Part shown: positions 26,720 through 34,729 of the stretch, piece after piece | Layout: every line of letters starts with the position of its first letter | Numbering within the stretch: position 1 is the first letter of the stretch | From: Pseudoalteromonas prydzensis | Lineage (GTDB): Bacteria; Pseudomonadota; Gammaproteobacteria; Enterobacterales; Alteromonadaceae | NCBI RefSeq assembly: GCF_011050055.1 | Contig: NZ_DRGM01000128.1 | Location: 1-64,000, forward strand | Direction: 5' to 3' | DNA: 64,000 bases | Notes under the pieces: generated by a model | What the model saw: only the letters and a program-made list of their open reading frames with translations | Database searches by the model: none | Told to the model about the DNA's origin: nothing | Translations under genes and position numbers: made by a program

Positions 26720-26855
26720 ATTATTTTTTACAACTTTCTGTATTATTTTTATACACCCTGATGTTTATTATGAAATTTAAGCCTTGGCGCAGCCTAATTT
26801 TAATAATGGTGGTATATTACAGCTTCACGATTTAAGGAAGGCTGCGTACTTAGCA

Positions 26856-27863
26856 ATGAATAACAAACAACTAAAGTTAGCGGATCTAGCCAAGCTTGCG
26901 GGTGTATCAACCTCGACAGTTTCTCGCGCATTAAATGATAACCCATTGATAAAAAAAGAAACGCGAGATAAATTAAAGCAATTAGCTAAGCAACATAACT
27001 TCAGTTTAAATACCGCAGCGAGTCGCCTTCGTTCGCAAAAAACCAATGTAGTCGCCGTGATCATTAATTTTGACAGTGGCACAGAGCAATCAATTAATGA
27101 CCCATTTTTACTCAAAGTCGTCGGAGAAATAAACCTCGCGTTGAATAAACAAGGGTTAGAACTGTTGCTGTCAAATTCCTTTATGGCCGGTGATGACTGG
27201 GCGAATTACTTTATCAATAGTCGCCGTGCCGATGGCATTATCGTGGTTGGACAAGGCAAAGATCCGGCAAACATTGAAGCCGCCGCTAATGCCGGTGTGC
27301 CCTTAGTTGTTTGGGGTGACCCAAAAACCCCCAGTAATTATCCCATTGTAGGCAGTGATAACTTTGTTGGTGGGCGCTTAGCGACTGAGCACTTATTAAC
27401 AGGGGGGGCTAAAAACATCCTGTTTTTAGGAGATCCAGGGCATGCTGAAATAGGTGAGCGCTATCGAGGTTATCTTGCTGCAATAACTACCGCGAAAGCT
27501 ACACCACACGTAGTTTCCATCGATATTACCAGTCGTGCAGCGTACCAAGGGATCAACCAATTGTTGGTTGAAAAAGGTTTATGCTTTGATGGCATTATGG
27601 CCTGTAGTGATATGGTGGCATTAGGCGCAATGAAAGCGTTAAAAGAGCGCTATATCAGTATTCCAAATGACGTTGCTTTGGTTGGTTTTGATGATATTGC
27701 GATGGCAGATGTGAGCCATCCATCGCTTTCGAGTATTAAACAAAACACGCAGCGAGCCTCAGTATTACTGGTTGAAAAATTATTAGCACAATTGCAAGGC
27801 CAGCCAGCTGAATCGCAAGTTGTTGAAATAGAGTTAATTAACCGTCAATCTAGCAAAGGTTAA
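26856..27863 (+). CDS. LacI-family repressor of the trehalose module
   Basis: 335 residues from ATG 26856. The frame is open from 26784, but the LacI N-terminus (LKLADLAKLAGVSTSTVSRALNDN) begins at this Met. The DNA-binding helix and hinge (NTAASRLRSQKTN) are followed by a periplasmic-binding-protein-like sugar domain with GVPLVVWGDP, VGSDNFVGGRLATEHLL and DDIAMADVSHPSLSS. It presumably binds trehalose or a derivative and releases the two TGCAAACGTTTGCA operators. The neighbours are a TonB receptor, an MFS symporter and trehalase. Confidence 0.88.
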   Translation: MNNKQLKLADLAKLAGVSTSTVSRALNDNPLIKKETRDKLKQLAKQHNFSLNTAASRLRSQKTNVVAVIINFDSGTEQSINDPFLLKVVGEINLALNKQGLELLLSNSFMAGDDWANYFINSRRADGIIVVGQGKDPANIEAAANAGVPLVVWGDPKTPSNYPIVGSDNFVGGRLATEHLLTGGAKNILFLGDPGHAEIGERYRGYLAAITTAKATPHVVSIDITSRAAYQGINQLLVEKGLCFDGIMACSDMVALGAMKALKERYISIPNDVALVGFDDIAMADVSHPSLSSIKQNTQRASVLLVEKLLAQLQGQPAESQVVEIELINRQSSKG

Positions 27864-27904
27864 GCTGGTGATCAGTAGGGTGAATTAACTCATTTTTGAA
27901 ATTT

Positions 27905-27946
27905 AAAATGCAAACGTTTGCATTTTATTTTCCGCTACACTATGCT
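27905..27946 (+). promoter_or_regulatory. Operator copy 2 overlapping the MFS/trehalase promoter
   Basis: The TGCAAACGTTTGCA core (27909-27922) is flanked by AAAA and TTTT, making a perfect 22-bp palindrome. It overlaps a -35 TTGCAT (27918-27923), and TATGCT (27941-27946) follows at 17-bp spacing. A repressor here would block RNA polymerase directly. Confidence 0.8.
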
Positions 27947-27974
27947 AAAAGAAATCAACATCAGGTTAACGTGT

Positions 27975-29225
27975 ATGAATCCAATAAGAATAACCATAGC
28001 GTTGGCATGTAGCTATTTCGTGTTTGCTATTTTGCTCAATAGTGTTGGCACGGTCATTTTACAAGCCATCAATAGTTTTGACATATCTAAAACTCAAGCC
28101 TCTGTTTTAGAAGGCTATAAAGATCTAACCATCGCAATAGTTTCATTTGTTGTCGCCTCTTTTATTCCCCGCGTAGGGTATAAGTTAGCGATGTTAGTGG
28201 CGCTGGGGGCGGTAACGCTGATGTGCTTGATAATGCCATCAATTGCGCAGTTTTATGCGTTTAAACTGCTGTTTGCTGTGATTGGTTGTAGCTTTGCGAT
28301 TATGAAAATCTCGGTTTACTCGGTCATAGGGCAAGTGACTGATAGCGCTAATAAGCACTCCGCACTGCTTAACACCATTGAAGGTATATTTATGCTCGGG
28401 GTGTTATTGGGCTATTGGGTGTTTTCAGGGTTTATTGACCCTACTAACGCACAAAGTACCTCGTGGTTGAACGTATATTACTTATTAGCCGTGCTAGTCG
28501 GCGTTGCTTTTGTCAGTGTGTTACTCGCGCCGATAAAAGCGCCGCAACAAGCAACATTACAAAGTAATCAATGGCGTGCTTTTATCGACATGCTCAGGCT
28601 TGCTTATAAACCGTTAGTGATTATTTTTATTATCAGTGCTTTTTTGTATGTGCTGATCGAGCAAGGGGTGGGGACTTGGTTGCCTACCTTTAACAACCAA
28701 GTGCTGAAATTACCTGTTGATGTCAGCATTCAGTTGGCAAGTTTATTTGCCGCTGCTTTAGCGTTTGGCCGATTAGTGGCAGGGCAGTTATTGCGCGTTG
28801 TGGGCTGGTATAGCTTGTTGTTAACTTGCTTAATTGCAATGGCGGCGTTGGTGCTGTTAATTTTGCCATTGACCCATGATGTTGATGGCAGCCACATAAC
28901 CAGTGTTTTTGAGGTGCCCTTTGCAGCGTATATGCTACCGCTGATTGGCTTTTTTATGGCGCCGCTCTATCCATTACTTAACTCCGTAATGCTCAGCTCA
29001 CTTGCTAAACACCAACATGCGCCGATGACCGGACTCATCGTGGTGTTTTCTGCACTTGGTGGAACTACAGGTTCGGTTATCACCGGTTTTATCTTTGATA
29101 AATTTAGCGGCCAACATGCTTTTTATCTCACGCTGATCCCCATCAGCTTATTATTGATAAGCGTGACTTTATTTAAAAAAATGACAGTGAATTTAGGCGC
29201 AGTGCCAGAAAAAGGAATGATATGA
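27975..29225 (+). CDS. MFS sugar transporter, probable trehalose uptake
   Basis: 416 residues from ATG 27975. The frame is open from 27918, but that start lies inside the operator and promoter, so a downstream ATG is needed (27942 is also possible but close to the -10). Twelve membrane helices are predicted, in a FucP/glucose-galactose symporter-like pattern. It sits between the operator and trehalase and shares a four-base overlap (ATGA) with the trehalase gene, so import of trehalose into the cytoplasm is the best guess. Confidence 0.8.
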   Translation: MNPIRITIALACSYFVFAILLNSVGTVILQAINSFDISKTQASVLEGYKDLTIAIVSFVVASFIPRVGYKLAMLVALGAVTLMCLIMPSIAQFYAFKLLFAVIGCSFAIMKISVYSVIGQVTDSANKHSALLNTIEGIFMLGVLLGYWVFSGFIDPTNAQSTSWLNVYYLLAVLVGVAFVSVLLAPIKAPQQATLQSNQWRAFIDMLRLAYKPLVIIFIISAFLYVLIEQGVGTWLPTFNNQVLKLPVDVSIQLASLFAAALAFGRLVAGQLLRVVGWYSLLLTCLIAMAALVLLILPLTHDVDGSHITSVFEVPFAAYMLPLIGFFMAPLYPLLNSVMLSSLAKHQHAPMTGLIVVFSALGGTTGSVITGFIFDKFSGQHAFYLTLIPISLLLISVTLFKKMTVNLGAVPEKGMI

Positions 29226-30721
29226 ATTTTGTAAACAGCCAATTATTTTTAGATGTGCAACTGGCGGCTATATTTAGTGACAGTAAGACTTTTGCAGATG
29301 CAATTGCTAACGATAGCTGGCAAGGTGCATCGCAACTTTACTTGCAAGTAAAGCCATTAACCACGCAACAGCTAGCAGAATTTGTAGCACAGCACTTTAC
29401 TTTAGAGTCTACCGCATTACCGAAAATGCAGCTTAGCAGTGACGATGCACCAAGCTATATCGCCAGTTTATGGCCATACTTGCAGCGTAATGCCGACACA
29501 GTCAAAAGTAGCTCTTTAATGCCGCTTAAGCACAACTACATAGTGCCAGGTGGCCGTTTCCAAGAAATATATTACTGGGATAGTTATTTCACTGCGCTCG
29601 GTTTACAAGACATTGGTGATATTGACAGTATCGACGCAATGCTGGCTAATTTTATTGACTTGCAAAACCGTAATGGCTGTATTCCAAATGGTAACCGTAG
29701 TTACTACAGCTCGCGCTCGCAGCCACCTATTTTAGCGCTGATGGTGGATTTACTTTGGCAGGCTAAATACCGCGATGAGCATGACTTAAATTGGCTAACT
29801 GATTGTATAGCTGCGTTGCAGCACGAGTATGAATTTTGGATGCAAGGTGGTGAGCTGCTTTCAGCGCAAATACCTGCCCATCGCCGTGTGGTTAAAATGC
29901 CGTGTGGCGCTTTGCTAAATCGCTATTGGGATGATGAAGCGACACCAAGGCCGGAATCGCTACGTGAAGATTTACACGATGCTGCTTTATTGCCTGAGCA
30001 GCAGCGAGCTAGTTACTATCGTAATATTCGTGCTGCTTGCGAATCAGGCTGGGATTTTAGTAGCCGTTGGTTAGCAGACAGCAGTGAACTAACGAGTATT
30101 CAAACCACCGATATTATCCCTATCGATTTAAACAGCTTACTTTATCACCTTGAAAAACAACTGAGTGTTTACTGCCAAATAGTAAACGACACGAATAAAC
30201 AGGCATACTTTGAGCTTCAAGCCACGCGTCGAAAAGCTGCCATTAATAAGTATTTATTTAGTACTGAGCAGGCTTTTTTTGTCGACTATAACTTTAAGCA
30301 AAGCGTGCAATCAAACGTTTTATCGCTTGCGGGGGTGGTACCATTATTTGTGAACTGTGCAAATGAGCAACAAGCCCTGCAAGTTAGCAGTAAAGTAATG
30401 CAAGACTTTTTAAAACCAGGCGGTTTAGTGACGACCTTACACGACACATCACAACAGTGGGATAGCCCCAATGGCTGGGCACCATTACAGTGGTTTGCGG
30501 TGCAGGGCTTAAGACAGTATGGCTTTGTTGCTGATGCAAATACTATTATATCTCATTGGCTGCAAATGATAGAAGCACGCTTTAGGGTCGATGGTTGTCT
30601 ATTAGAAAAATACAATGTTTGCGATTTAGCAAACCAAGCTGGTGGGGGTGAATATAAAGTACAGCAAGGTTTTGGTTGGACCAATGGCGTTACGTCACGA
30701 TTTTATAATTTAGCTAAATAA
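29222..30721 (+). CDS. treF: Cytoplasmic trehalase (GH37)
   Basis: 499 residues without signal peptide. It carries trehalase signature 1, PGGRFQEIYYWDSY (109-122), and signature 2 in the form QQWDSPNGWAPLQW from 411. It hydrolyses alpha,alpha-trehalose to two glucose. The cytosolic location matches the coupled MFS importer. The ATG overlaps the MFS stop. Length is close to that of bacterial TreF. Expression should follow the LacI-type operator upstream of the MFS gene. Confidence 0.93.
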   Translation: MNFVNSQLFLDVQLAAIFSDSKTFADAIANDSWQGASQLYLQVKPLTTQQLAEFVAQHFTLESTALPKMQLSSDDAPSYIASLWPYLQRNADTVKSSSLMPLKHNYIVPGGRFQEIYYWDSYFTALGLQDIGDIDSIDAMLANFIDLQNRNGCIPNGNRSYYSSRSQPPILALMVDLLWQAKYRDEHDLNWLTDCIAALQHEYEFWMQGGELLSAQIPAHRRVVKMPCGALLNRYWDDEATPRPESLREDLHDAALLPEQQRASYYRNIRAACESGWDFSSRWLADSSELTSIQTTDIIPIDLNSLLYHLEKQLSVYCQIVNDTNKQAYFELQATRRKAAINKYLFSTEQAFFVDYNFKQSVQSNVLSLAGVVPLFVNCANEQQALQVSSKVMQDFLKPGGLVTTLHDTSQQWDSPNGWAPLQWFAVQGLRQYGFVADANTIISHWLQMIEARFRVDGCLLEKYNVCDLANQAGGGEYKVQQGFGWTNGVTSRFYNLAK

Positions 30722-30796
30722 TTTATTGGTAACAAAGGTTTGTGTTTTTGTATTGGCTTAATGAAAAGGGATTATTATGAAAACCCTTTAATGGTC

Positions 30797-30812
30797 AGAC
30801 GTCTAGACGTTT
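30797..30812. promoter_or_regulatory. Two tandem MetJ-type boxes
   Basis: AGACGTCT followed directly by AGACGTTT matches two tandem copies of the met box (consensus AGACGTCT) at 15 of 16 positions. A weaker third box (AGCTATTT) follows. It lies 76 bases after the trehalase stop and 48 bases upstream of the -35 of the CsgD-like gene. No methionine gene is in the window. Confidence 0.65.
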
Positions 30813-30859
30813 AGCTATTTTTATTTCTTTATAAATCAATGGATTTGAAAAAAAACAGG

Positions 30860-30888
30860 TTGAATATTGTAGTTGATTTAGGTATTGT
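30860..30888 (+). promoter_or_regulatory. Candidate promoter of the CsgD-like gene
   Basis: TTGAAT (30860-30865), a 17-bp spacer and TATTGT (30883-30888) lie 28 bases before the ATG at 30917, with AAGGATGAG as ribosome site. Confidence 0.55.
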
Positions 30889-30916
30889 AAACAAAATGTT
30901 TCAAGGATGAGATGCA

Positions 30917-31609
30917 ATGATTCAACCAACCTCTGTATTTATCAAAACCGTTTTAAAAATGCCAGTGCGATCTCAGTGCTATCCCTATTTAATTAAAACG
31001 TTAGATGCATTTTTTAGCAAAGTGAAAATGGATGATAGTCTACCGCACTGTAACAATCGCAATGAGTTTGACCTTTTTTTAATTGATAGCAATGGCTGCA
31101 ATTGGCAAAACTTAATTCCAGCGGACTTACTGGCTTTGGCTAAAGTGAAACCGGTTATTGTGTTTAATGCGCAGTCGGACGCTATTTGTGAAAAAAACCT
31201 GTTACTTAATAATTTTAAAGGTGTTTTTTATAATAATGACCTTCCTGAAGATGTGTTCACAGGATTAATGCGGATAATCAATGATGAACTTTGGTTTAGC
31301 CGTAAAATTATTTCATCAACATTTAATGAAGTGCTGGCCATGGTAAGTCGTTTTGAGCCGCAAGCTAACCACGATACTGATAGTGAACATGAAGCATTAT
31401 CAAATCTAACTAAACGTGAAAAATCAGTGATCTATTTACTCGCACAAGGAGCGAATAATCATAGTATCGCAGAGCGTTTGAATATTAGTGATCATACTGT
31501 AAAAACTCACCTTTATAGCGCCTTTAAAAAAACCAACTCTCGCAATCGCATCGAGTTATCTAATTGGGCGCAGCGCTATATGGCGATTAGGCTACCATTG
31601 CAAAATTAA
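30917..31609 (+). CDS. csgD: CsgD-like LuxR-family regulator of curli
   Basis: 230 residues. The N-terminal receiver-like domain (about 1-140) lacks a clear acidic phospho-pocket, as in CsgD. The C-terminal LuxR HTH (LTKREKSVIYLLAQGANNHSIAERLNISDHTVKTHLYSAFKKT) is close to CsgD, including the NNHSIAERLNISDHTVKTHLY segment. It probably activates the curlin and csgEFG genes 2-5 kb away. The neighbours between it and csgG are unrelated. Tandem MetJ-type boxes lie upstream. Confidence 0.8.
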   Translation: MIQPTSVFIKTVLKMPVRSQCYPYLIKTLDAFFSKVKMDDSLPHCNNRNEFDLFLIDSNGCNWQNLIPADLLALAKVKPVIVFNAQSDAICEKNLLLNNFKGVFYNNDLPEDVFTGLMRIINDELWFSRKIISSTFNEVLAMVSRFEPQANHDTDSEHEALSNLTKREKSVIYLLAQGANNHSIAERLNISDHTVKTHLYSAFKKTNSRNRIELSNWAQRYMAIRLPLQN

Positions 31610-31748
31610 CCGAACAGCGTAAAGCAAAAATATGGATGTAATTGCAATCGGTACATTTGCTGCTTACTATACTGTTTTCAATTTAAACCTTTATGGCTAT
31701 TTTAACCACTGAATAGCTATAAACATCGAGAAGTTCAAGGAATGAATT

Positions 31749-32210
31749 ATGACGCAATGTGTATTTTGCGATATTGTTTCGGGTAAAGAGCCTTGCCATA
31801 AAGTGTGGGAAGACGATGAACATTTGGCTTTTTTAACTATTTATCCAAATACTAAAGGGGCGACTGTAGTTATTCCTAAACAGCACCTTTCAAGTTATGC
31901 CTTTGCACAATCTGATCAAGTACTTGCAAAACTGATAGTAGCGACTAAAAAAGTAGCCCTTATTTTAGACGCAGCACTAGATGGAGTGGGGCGAACCGGG
32001 ATGTTTTTAGAAGGGTATGAAATTGATCACCTGCATAGTAAGTTATCACCAATGCATGGCACTGGCAGTGGCTCTGATTTTCATCATATAGAACCCACAT
32101 TCGGGCCCTTTATAGAAAAATATGAGGGTTATTTATCATCTCATGATTGTGAAAGAGCCGACGACAGTGAGCTTGCCGCGTTAGCTCAATTACTTCGAGA
32201 GCATGCTTAG
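31749..32210 (+). CDS. HIT-family nucleotide hydrolase/transferase
   Basis: 153 residues. The N-terminus CVFCDIVSGKEPCHKVWEDDEHLAFL is typical of HIT proteins with a two-Cys zinc-like knuckle. The triad region reads DHLHSKLSPMHG: the first two His of the H-x-H-x-H motif are kept (the second is the nucleophile), and the third is replaced by Lys, as in a known gammaproteobacterial subgroup. It probably hydrolyses nucleoside phosphoramidates or dinucleoside polyphosphates. It is a single gene. Confidence 0.85.
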   Translation: MTQCVFCDIVSGKEPCHKVWEDDEHLAFLTIYPNTKGATVVIPKQHLSSYAFAQSDQVLAKLIVATKKVALILDAALDGVGRTGMFLEGYEIDHLHSKLSPMHGTGSGSDFHHIEPTFGPFIEKYEGYLSSHDCERADDSELAALAQLLREHA

Positions 32211-32254
32211 CGTTTTAGTCGTTAGATTATTTTAGAGCGGATGTAAGGAACACT

Positions 32255-32626
32255 ATGTTAGAGGCTGCAGCACTTTTATTGATATTTTGCGGAGTTGTTC
32301 ACTCATACTTGGGTGAAAAGTATATTTTGATCCGCTTATTTAAGCGTGACAACTTACCAAAATTATTAGGCAGTGATTGGTTTACAAAGCGGGTGTTGCG
32401 ATTTGCTTGGCATTTAACCACCATAGCTTGGTGGGGCTTTGCTGCCATTATTTATTTCATACTTAATCCAAGCGGCAATTACAGCATTGATATTCTGCAT
32501 ATTATTGCTGTGATGTTTATCCTAAGTGGCATTCTGTCGCTGGCGTTTACTCGAGGTAAGCACTTGTCGTGGATATGTTTTTTTGGCATCGCAGGATTAT
32601 GCATTGCAGTTGGCAATAACTACTAG
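32255..32626 (+). CDS. Small membrane protein, unknown
   Basis: 123 residues with four predicted helices (about 2-20, 48-68, 78-96 and 104-120). There is an HSYLGEKYIL motif after helix 1 and WHLTTIAWWGFA in helix 2. No recognised function. Its stop overlaps the stop of the convergent DoxX-like gene by four bases. Confidence 0.55.
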   Translation: MLEAAALLLIFCGVVHSYLGEKYILIRLFKRDNLPKLLGSDWFTKRVLRFAWHLTTIAWWGFAAIIYFILNPSGNYSIDILHIIAVMFILSGILSLAFTRGKHLSWICFFGIAGLCIAVGNNY

Positions 32627-33009
32627 CGGCGGTTATTTTCCGGTTGAGCCTTAAGACTGTTTAATAGCACTAGGCTTAGGCCAATAATTGGCAAGTTTGT
32701 CGTTACGGGATTAAATGCTTCAATTAAAAGCTGTGGTTGTAGCGCGACAACAAAGAGTAGTAACCCAATCAATGCCATGATATTTAATACAATGATTACT
32801 TTTGATTGGTAATATACAAATAGCAGTATGGCAAAGATAACTTCACCCACACCCGCCGATTTAGTGATTAAGTAGGACATCGATTCTGACAAGCCAAGGC
32901 TTGCCGTCATCAGTTTTTCAAGTGGGGCGATATGAATCAGTTTTGGCAAGATACCGTGATATAGCCAGCTAAAACTAATGATGTATCGGGCAATTTGGAC
33001 TGATGACAT
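32623..33009 (-). CDS. DoxX-like membrane protein
   Basis: 128 residues with four membrane helices. The first carries FSWLYHGILPKL, a pattern of the DoxX-like family, and ESMSYLITKSAGVGEVIFAILLF follows. DoxX-like proteins are thought to take part in membrane redox or thiol processes; the specific role is unknown. It lies downstream of csgG in the same direction, but a hairpin (33052-33076) separates them. Confidence 0.65.
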   Translation of the reverse strand: MSSVQIARYIISFSWLYHGILPKLIHIAPLEKLMTASLGLSESMSYLITKSAGVGEVIFAILLFVYYQSKVIIVLNIMALIGLLLFVVALQPQLLIEAFNPVTTNLPIIGLSLVLLNSLKAQPENNRR

Positions 33010-33051
33010 ATACTTTCCTTGGTAAATGCAATTGATGCTAGTTATTAGTAT

Positions 33052-33076
33052 ACAGCCTTAGCAACAGTAAGGCTGT
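33052..33076 (-). terminator. Hairpin after csgG
   Basis: A perfect 9-bp stem ACAGCCTTA / TAAGGCTGT with a 7-base loop, 12 bases after the csgG stop on the minus strand. There is no strong T run, so termination may be partial. Confidence 0.5.
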
Positions 33077-33087
33077 CGTTGGGGGGA

Positions 33088-33861
33088 TCAACTACGCTTG
33101 GTGGCCCATATACCTTTATCTATGCCCTTAATGACTAGATCGCTGAGGGCTTTTTCAATTGCTTGGGTAACGCAAATACTCATGGGTTCGTTGTCGGTAT
33201 AGCCAGCTTCTGCTTCGGCTAAGCGTTTGTAACTTACATAACGAAAAAAACCAGCGCGCATTTCTTGGCTGAGCACTTTTTTGCTAGTGGCAACGGAGAG
33301 CAATACTTGACCGGTACGCACATCTACAGCCCGTAAGTAAATTGAAATTGCATCTTCACGGTACAGCTCAGATGCGCCGATACCAAAATATTCCATGCCA
33401 AAACCACCGGTTTTTACATTGGTGTCGTAGCTGATAATGCCGCCTTCTAAAATGATTTTAGCGGTGGTCAATGGCGGTAATTCAACCGCATTGGGTTGTT
33501 CAGCCTGTGCTGCGCGGATAATTTTTCGTTCGGTCAGGATATTTTGTAAACCTTCACGTTCAACGGGCAAAAACCAATCTGATTCGTGCAGCGCTTGCAT
33601 TAAAATTGAGTTTGCGCCTTGGGTGACCGCAGTTGAAAATGAACTAACGTTACCTTGTGGTTTGTACTGCCCTGTTTGATCGCGAAATGAATACACTGAA
33701 ACCGCAATACTCCCAGCAGGTGTTGGTAATTGCTGTAGCGCTTGAAAGGTTTCGGTTGGCTCTAAACTGTTTGCTTGTTGTGGTGATGGTGGGAGCAAAT
33801 TACCCATGCTACTGCATGCGGATAACACAAGGCTGAGCACGACAATGAATAGCGATTTCAT
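33088..33861 (-). CDS. csgG: CsgG curli secretion channel lipoprotein
   Basis: 257 residues. The lipobox LVLSACSS gives lipidated Cys16. The CsgG core follows: IAVSVYSFRDQTGQYKP, GANSILMQALHESDWFLPVEREGLQN, ILEGGIISYDTNVKTGGFG and VDVRTGQVLLSVATSKKVLS. It forms the nonameric outer-membrane pore through which unfolded curlin leaves the cell. Its start directly abuts the csgF stop, giving a csgEFG order as in E. coli, but without csgD in the same operon. Confidence 0.95.
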   Translation of the reverse strand: MKSLFIVVLSLVLSACSSMGNLLPPSPQQANSLEPTETFQALQQLPTPAGSIAVSVYSFRDQTGQYKPQGNVSSFSTAVTQGANSILMQALHESDWFLPVEREGLQNILTERKIIRAAQAEQPNAVELPPLTTAKIILEGGIISYDTNVKTGGFGMEYFGIGASELYREDAISIYLRAVDVRTGQVLLSVATSKKVLSQEMRAGFFRYVSYKRLAEAEAGYTDNEPMSICVTQAIEKALSDLVIKGIDKGIWATKRS

Positions 33862-34290
33862 TTAGCTAAACCTCGGTACTTCAATCACCACAACACTGTT
33901 GTCGGTGGTATTGGTGATGCGCACTGTTATTGAATCTACGGTGCTGGTGATCACCTGAATTTCATAATCGCCGCTTAAGAATATAGAGTCTTGGTTAAAA
34001 ATACTTTCATCCAGCTCTTCACCAAAGGCAATATCGGTGATCTCTCTGACCATACGGTTTAGGTAAGTTCGCTCGAGTGAGTCTTGAAATTTTTCCGCAT
34101 AGCTTTGCTCAATGATCGGCGCTTTATGTTTGTTCTGTGCTTGTGCTTTGTTAAGCAACATACTGGCATTGAGCGGGCTACCACCAAAACTTGGATTAAT
34201 GGGGGTATACACAAGTTCTGTGGCAGAGATTGATAAAGGGAATAACAGGACTAGTATTGTTGTTATATTTTTTATTGAGTAGGGGGTCAT
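33862..34290 (-). CDS. csgF: CsgF curli nucleation/assembly factor
   Basis: About 142 residues from ATG 34290. The frame is open to 34353, but only this start gives a signal peptide (MTPYSIKNITTILVLLFPLSISA), and it lies one base after the csgE stop. The mature N-terminus TELVYTPINPSFGGSPLN is the conserved CsgF segment that plugs into CsgG. It couples secretion to fibre nucleation at the surface. It abuts csgG without a gap. Confidence 0.92.
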   Translation of the reverse strand: MTPYSIKNITTILVLLFPLSISATELVYTPINPSFGGSPLNASMLLNKAQAQNKHKAPIIEQSYAEKFQDSLERTYLNRMVREITDIAFGEELDESIFNQDSIFLSGDYEIQVITSTVDSITVRITNTTDNSVVVIEVPRFS

Positions 34291-34291
34291 T

Positions 34292-34690
34292 TTACCATCC
34301 ATTTTTTGCCATATCAGGCGAAGCTTGATGCAAATTAGAGCGCGCCATTGCATCCATTACACTGTATAAAGCGTGTTCCACACGTTCATCTATTGGCTCT
34401 AAGCGACGGCCTAAATAGGTGACATACACGATTTGATTATTCATTACTAAGGTCAGTTGTGTGCCCGCACGAGGAAGTACGGTTTCTTTTATTTCGATAT
34501 TAAAACCAGCGGTTGAAGGTAGATCGCGCCAAAGGTTTGAAAATTCAAAATAAAACTGGTGACCAAAACGACTAATGCTGCGATCAAGCACTAGGCCATC
34601 TATTTCTAACTCCTCAGCACCTTGAGATAAGGCAGTGAATGTGGTTAAAAACAACATGCTTAGGGCAGTAATAAAGGTTTTCACTAACAT
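34292..34690 (-). CDS. csgE: CsgE periplasmic curli adaptor
   Basis: 132 residues with a signal peptide (MLVKTFITALSMLFLTTFTALSQGA). The mature protein has ELEIDGLVLDRSISRFGHQFYFEF and RAGTQLTLVMNNQIVYVTYLGRR, characteristic of CsgE. It caps the CsgG pore and delivers curlin subunits. It is the first gene of csgEFG, 39 bases after the curlin stop, separated from it by a GC-rich hairpin. Confidence 0.93.
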   Translation of the reverse strand: MLVKTFITALSMLFLTTFTALSQGAEELEIDGLVLDRSISRFGHQFYFEFSNLWRDLPSTAGFNIEIKETVLPRAGTQLTLVMNNQIVYVTYLGRRLEPIDERVEHALYSVMDAMARSNLHQASPDMAKNGW

Positions 34691-34706
34691 CTGTTTAAAT
34701 AAATAT

Positions 34707-34722
34707 GGGGGGCATGCCCCCC
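34707..34722 (-). terminator. GC-rich hairpin between curlin and csgE (attenuator candidate)
   Basis: The perfect palindrome GGGGGGCATGCCCCCC is flanked by ATAT arms. It is the only strongly GC-rich sequence in the region. On the minus strand it is followed by ATATTTATTTAAA. It would reduce read-through from the abundant curlin message into csgEFG, or stabilise the curlin mRNA 3' end. Confidence 0.6.
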
Positions 34723-34729
34723 AATATCC

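Noticed and set aside
30839..30910. 23-codon leader ORF before the CsgD-like gene
   Set aside because: It has no ribosome site and spans the likely promoter, so it would not be transcribed as a leader.
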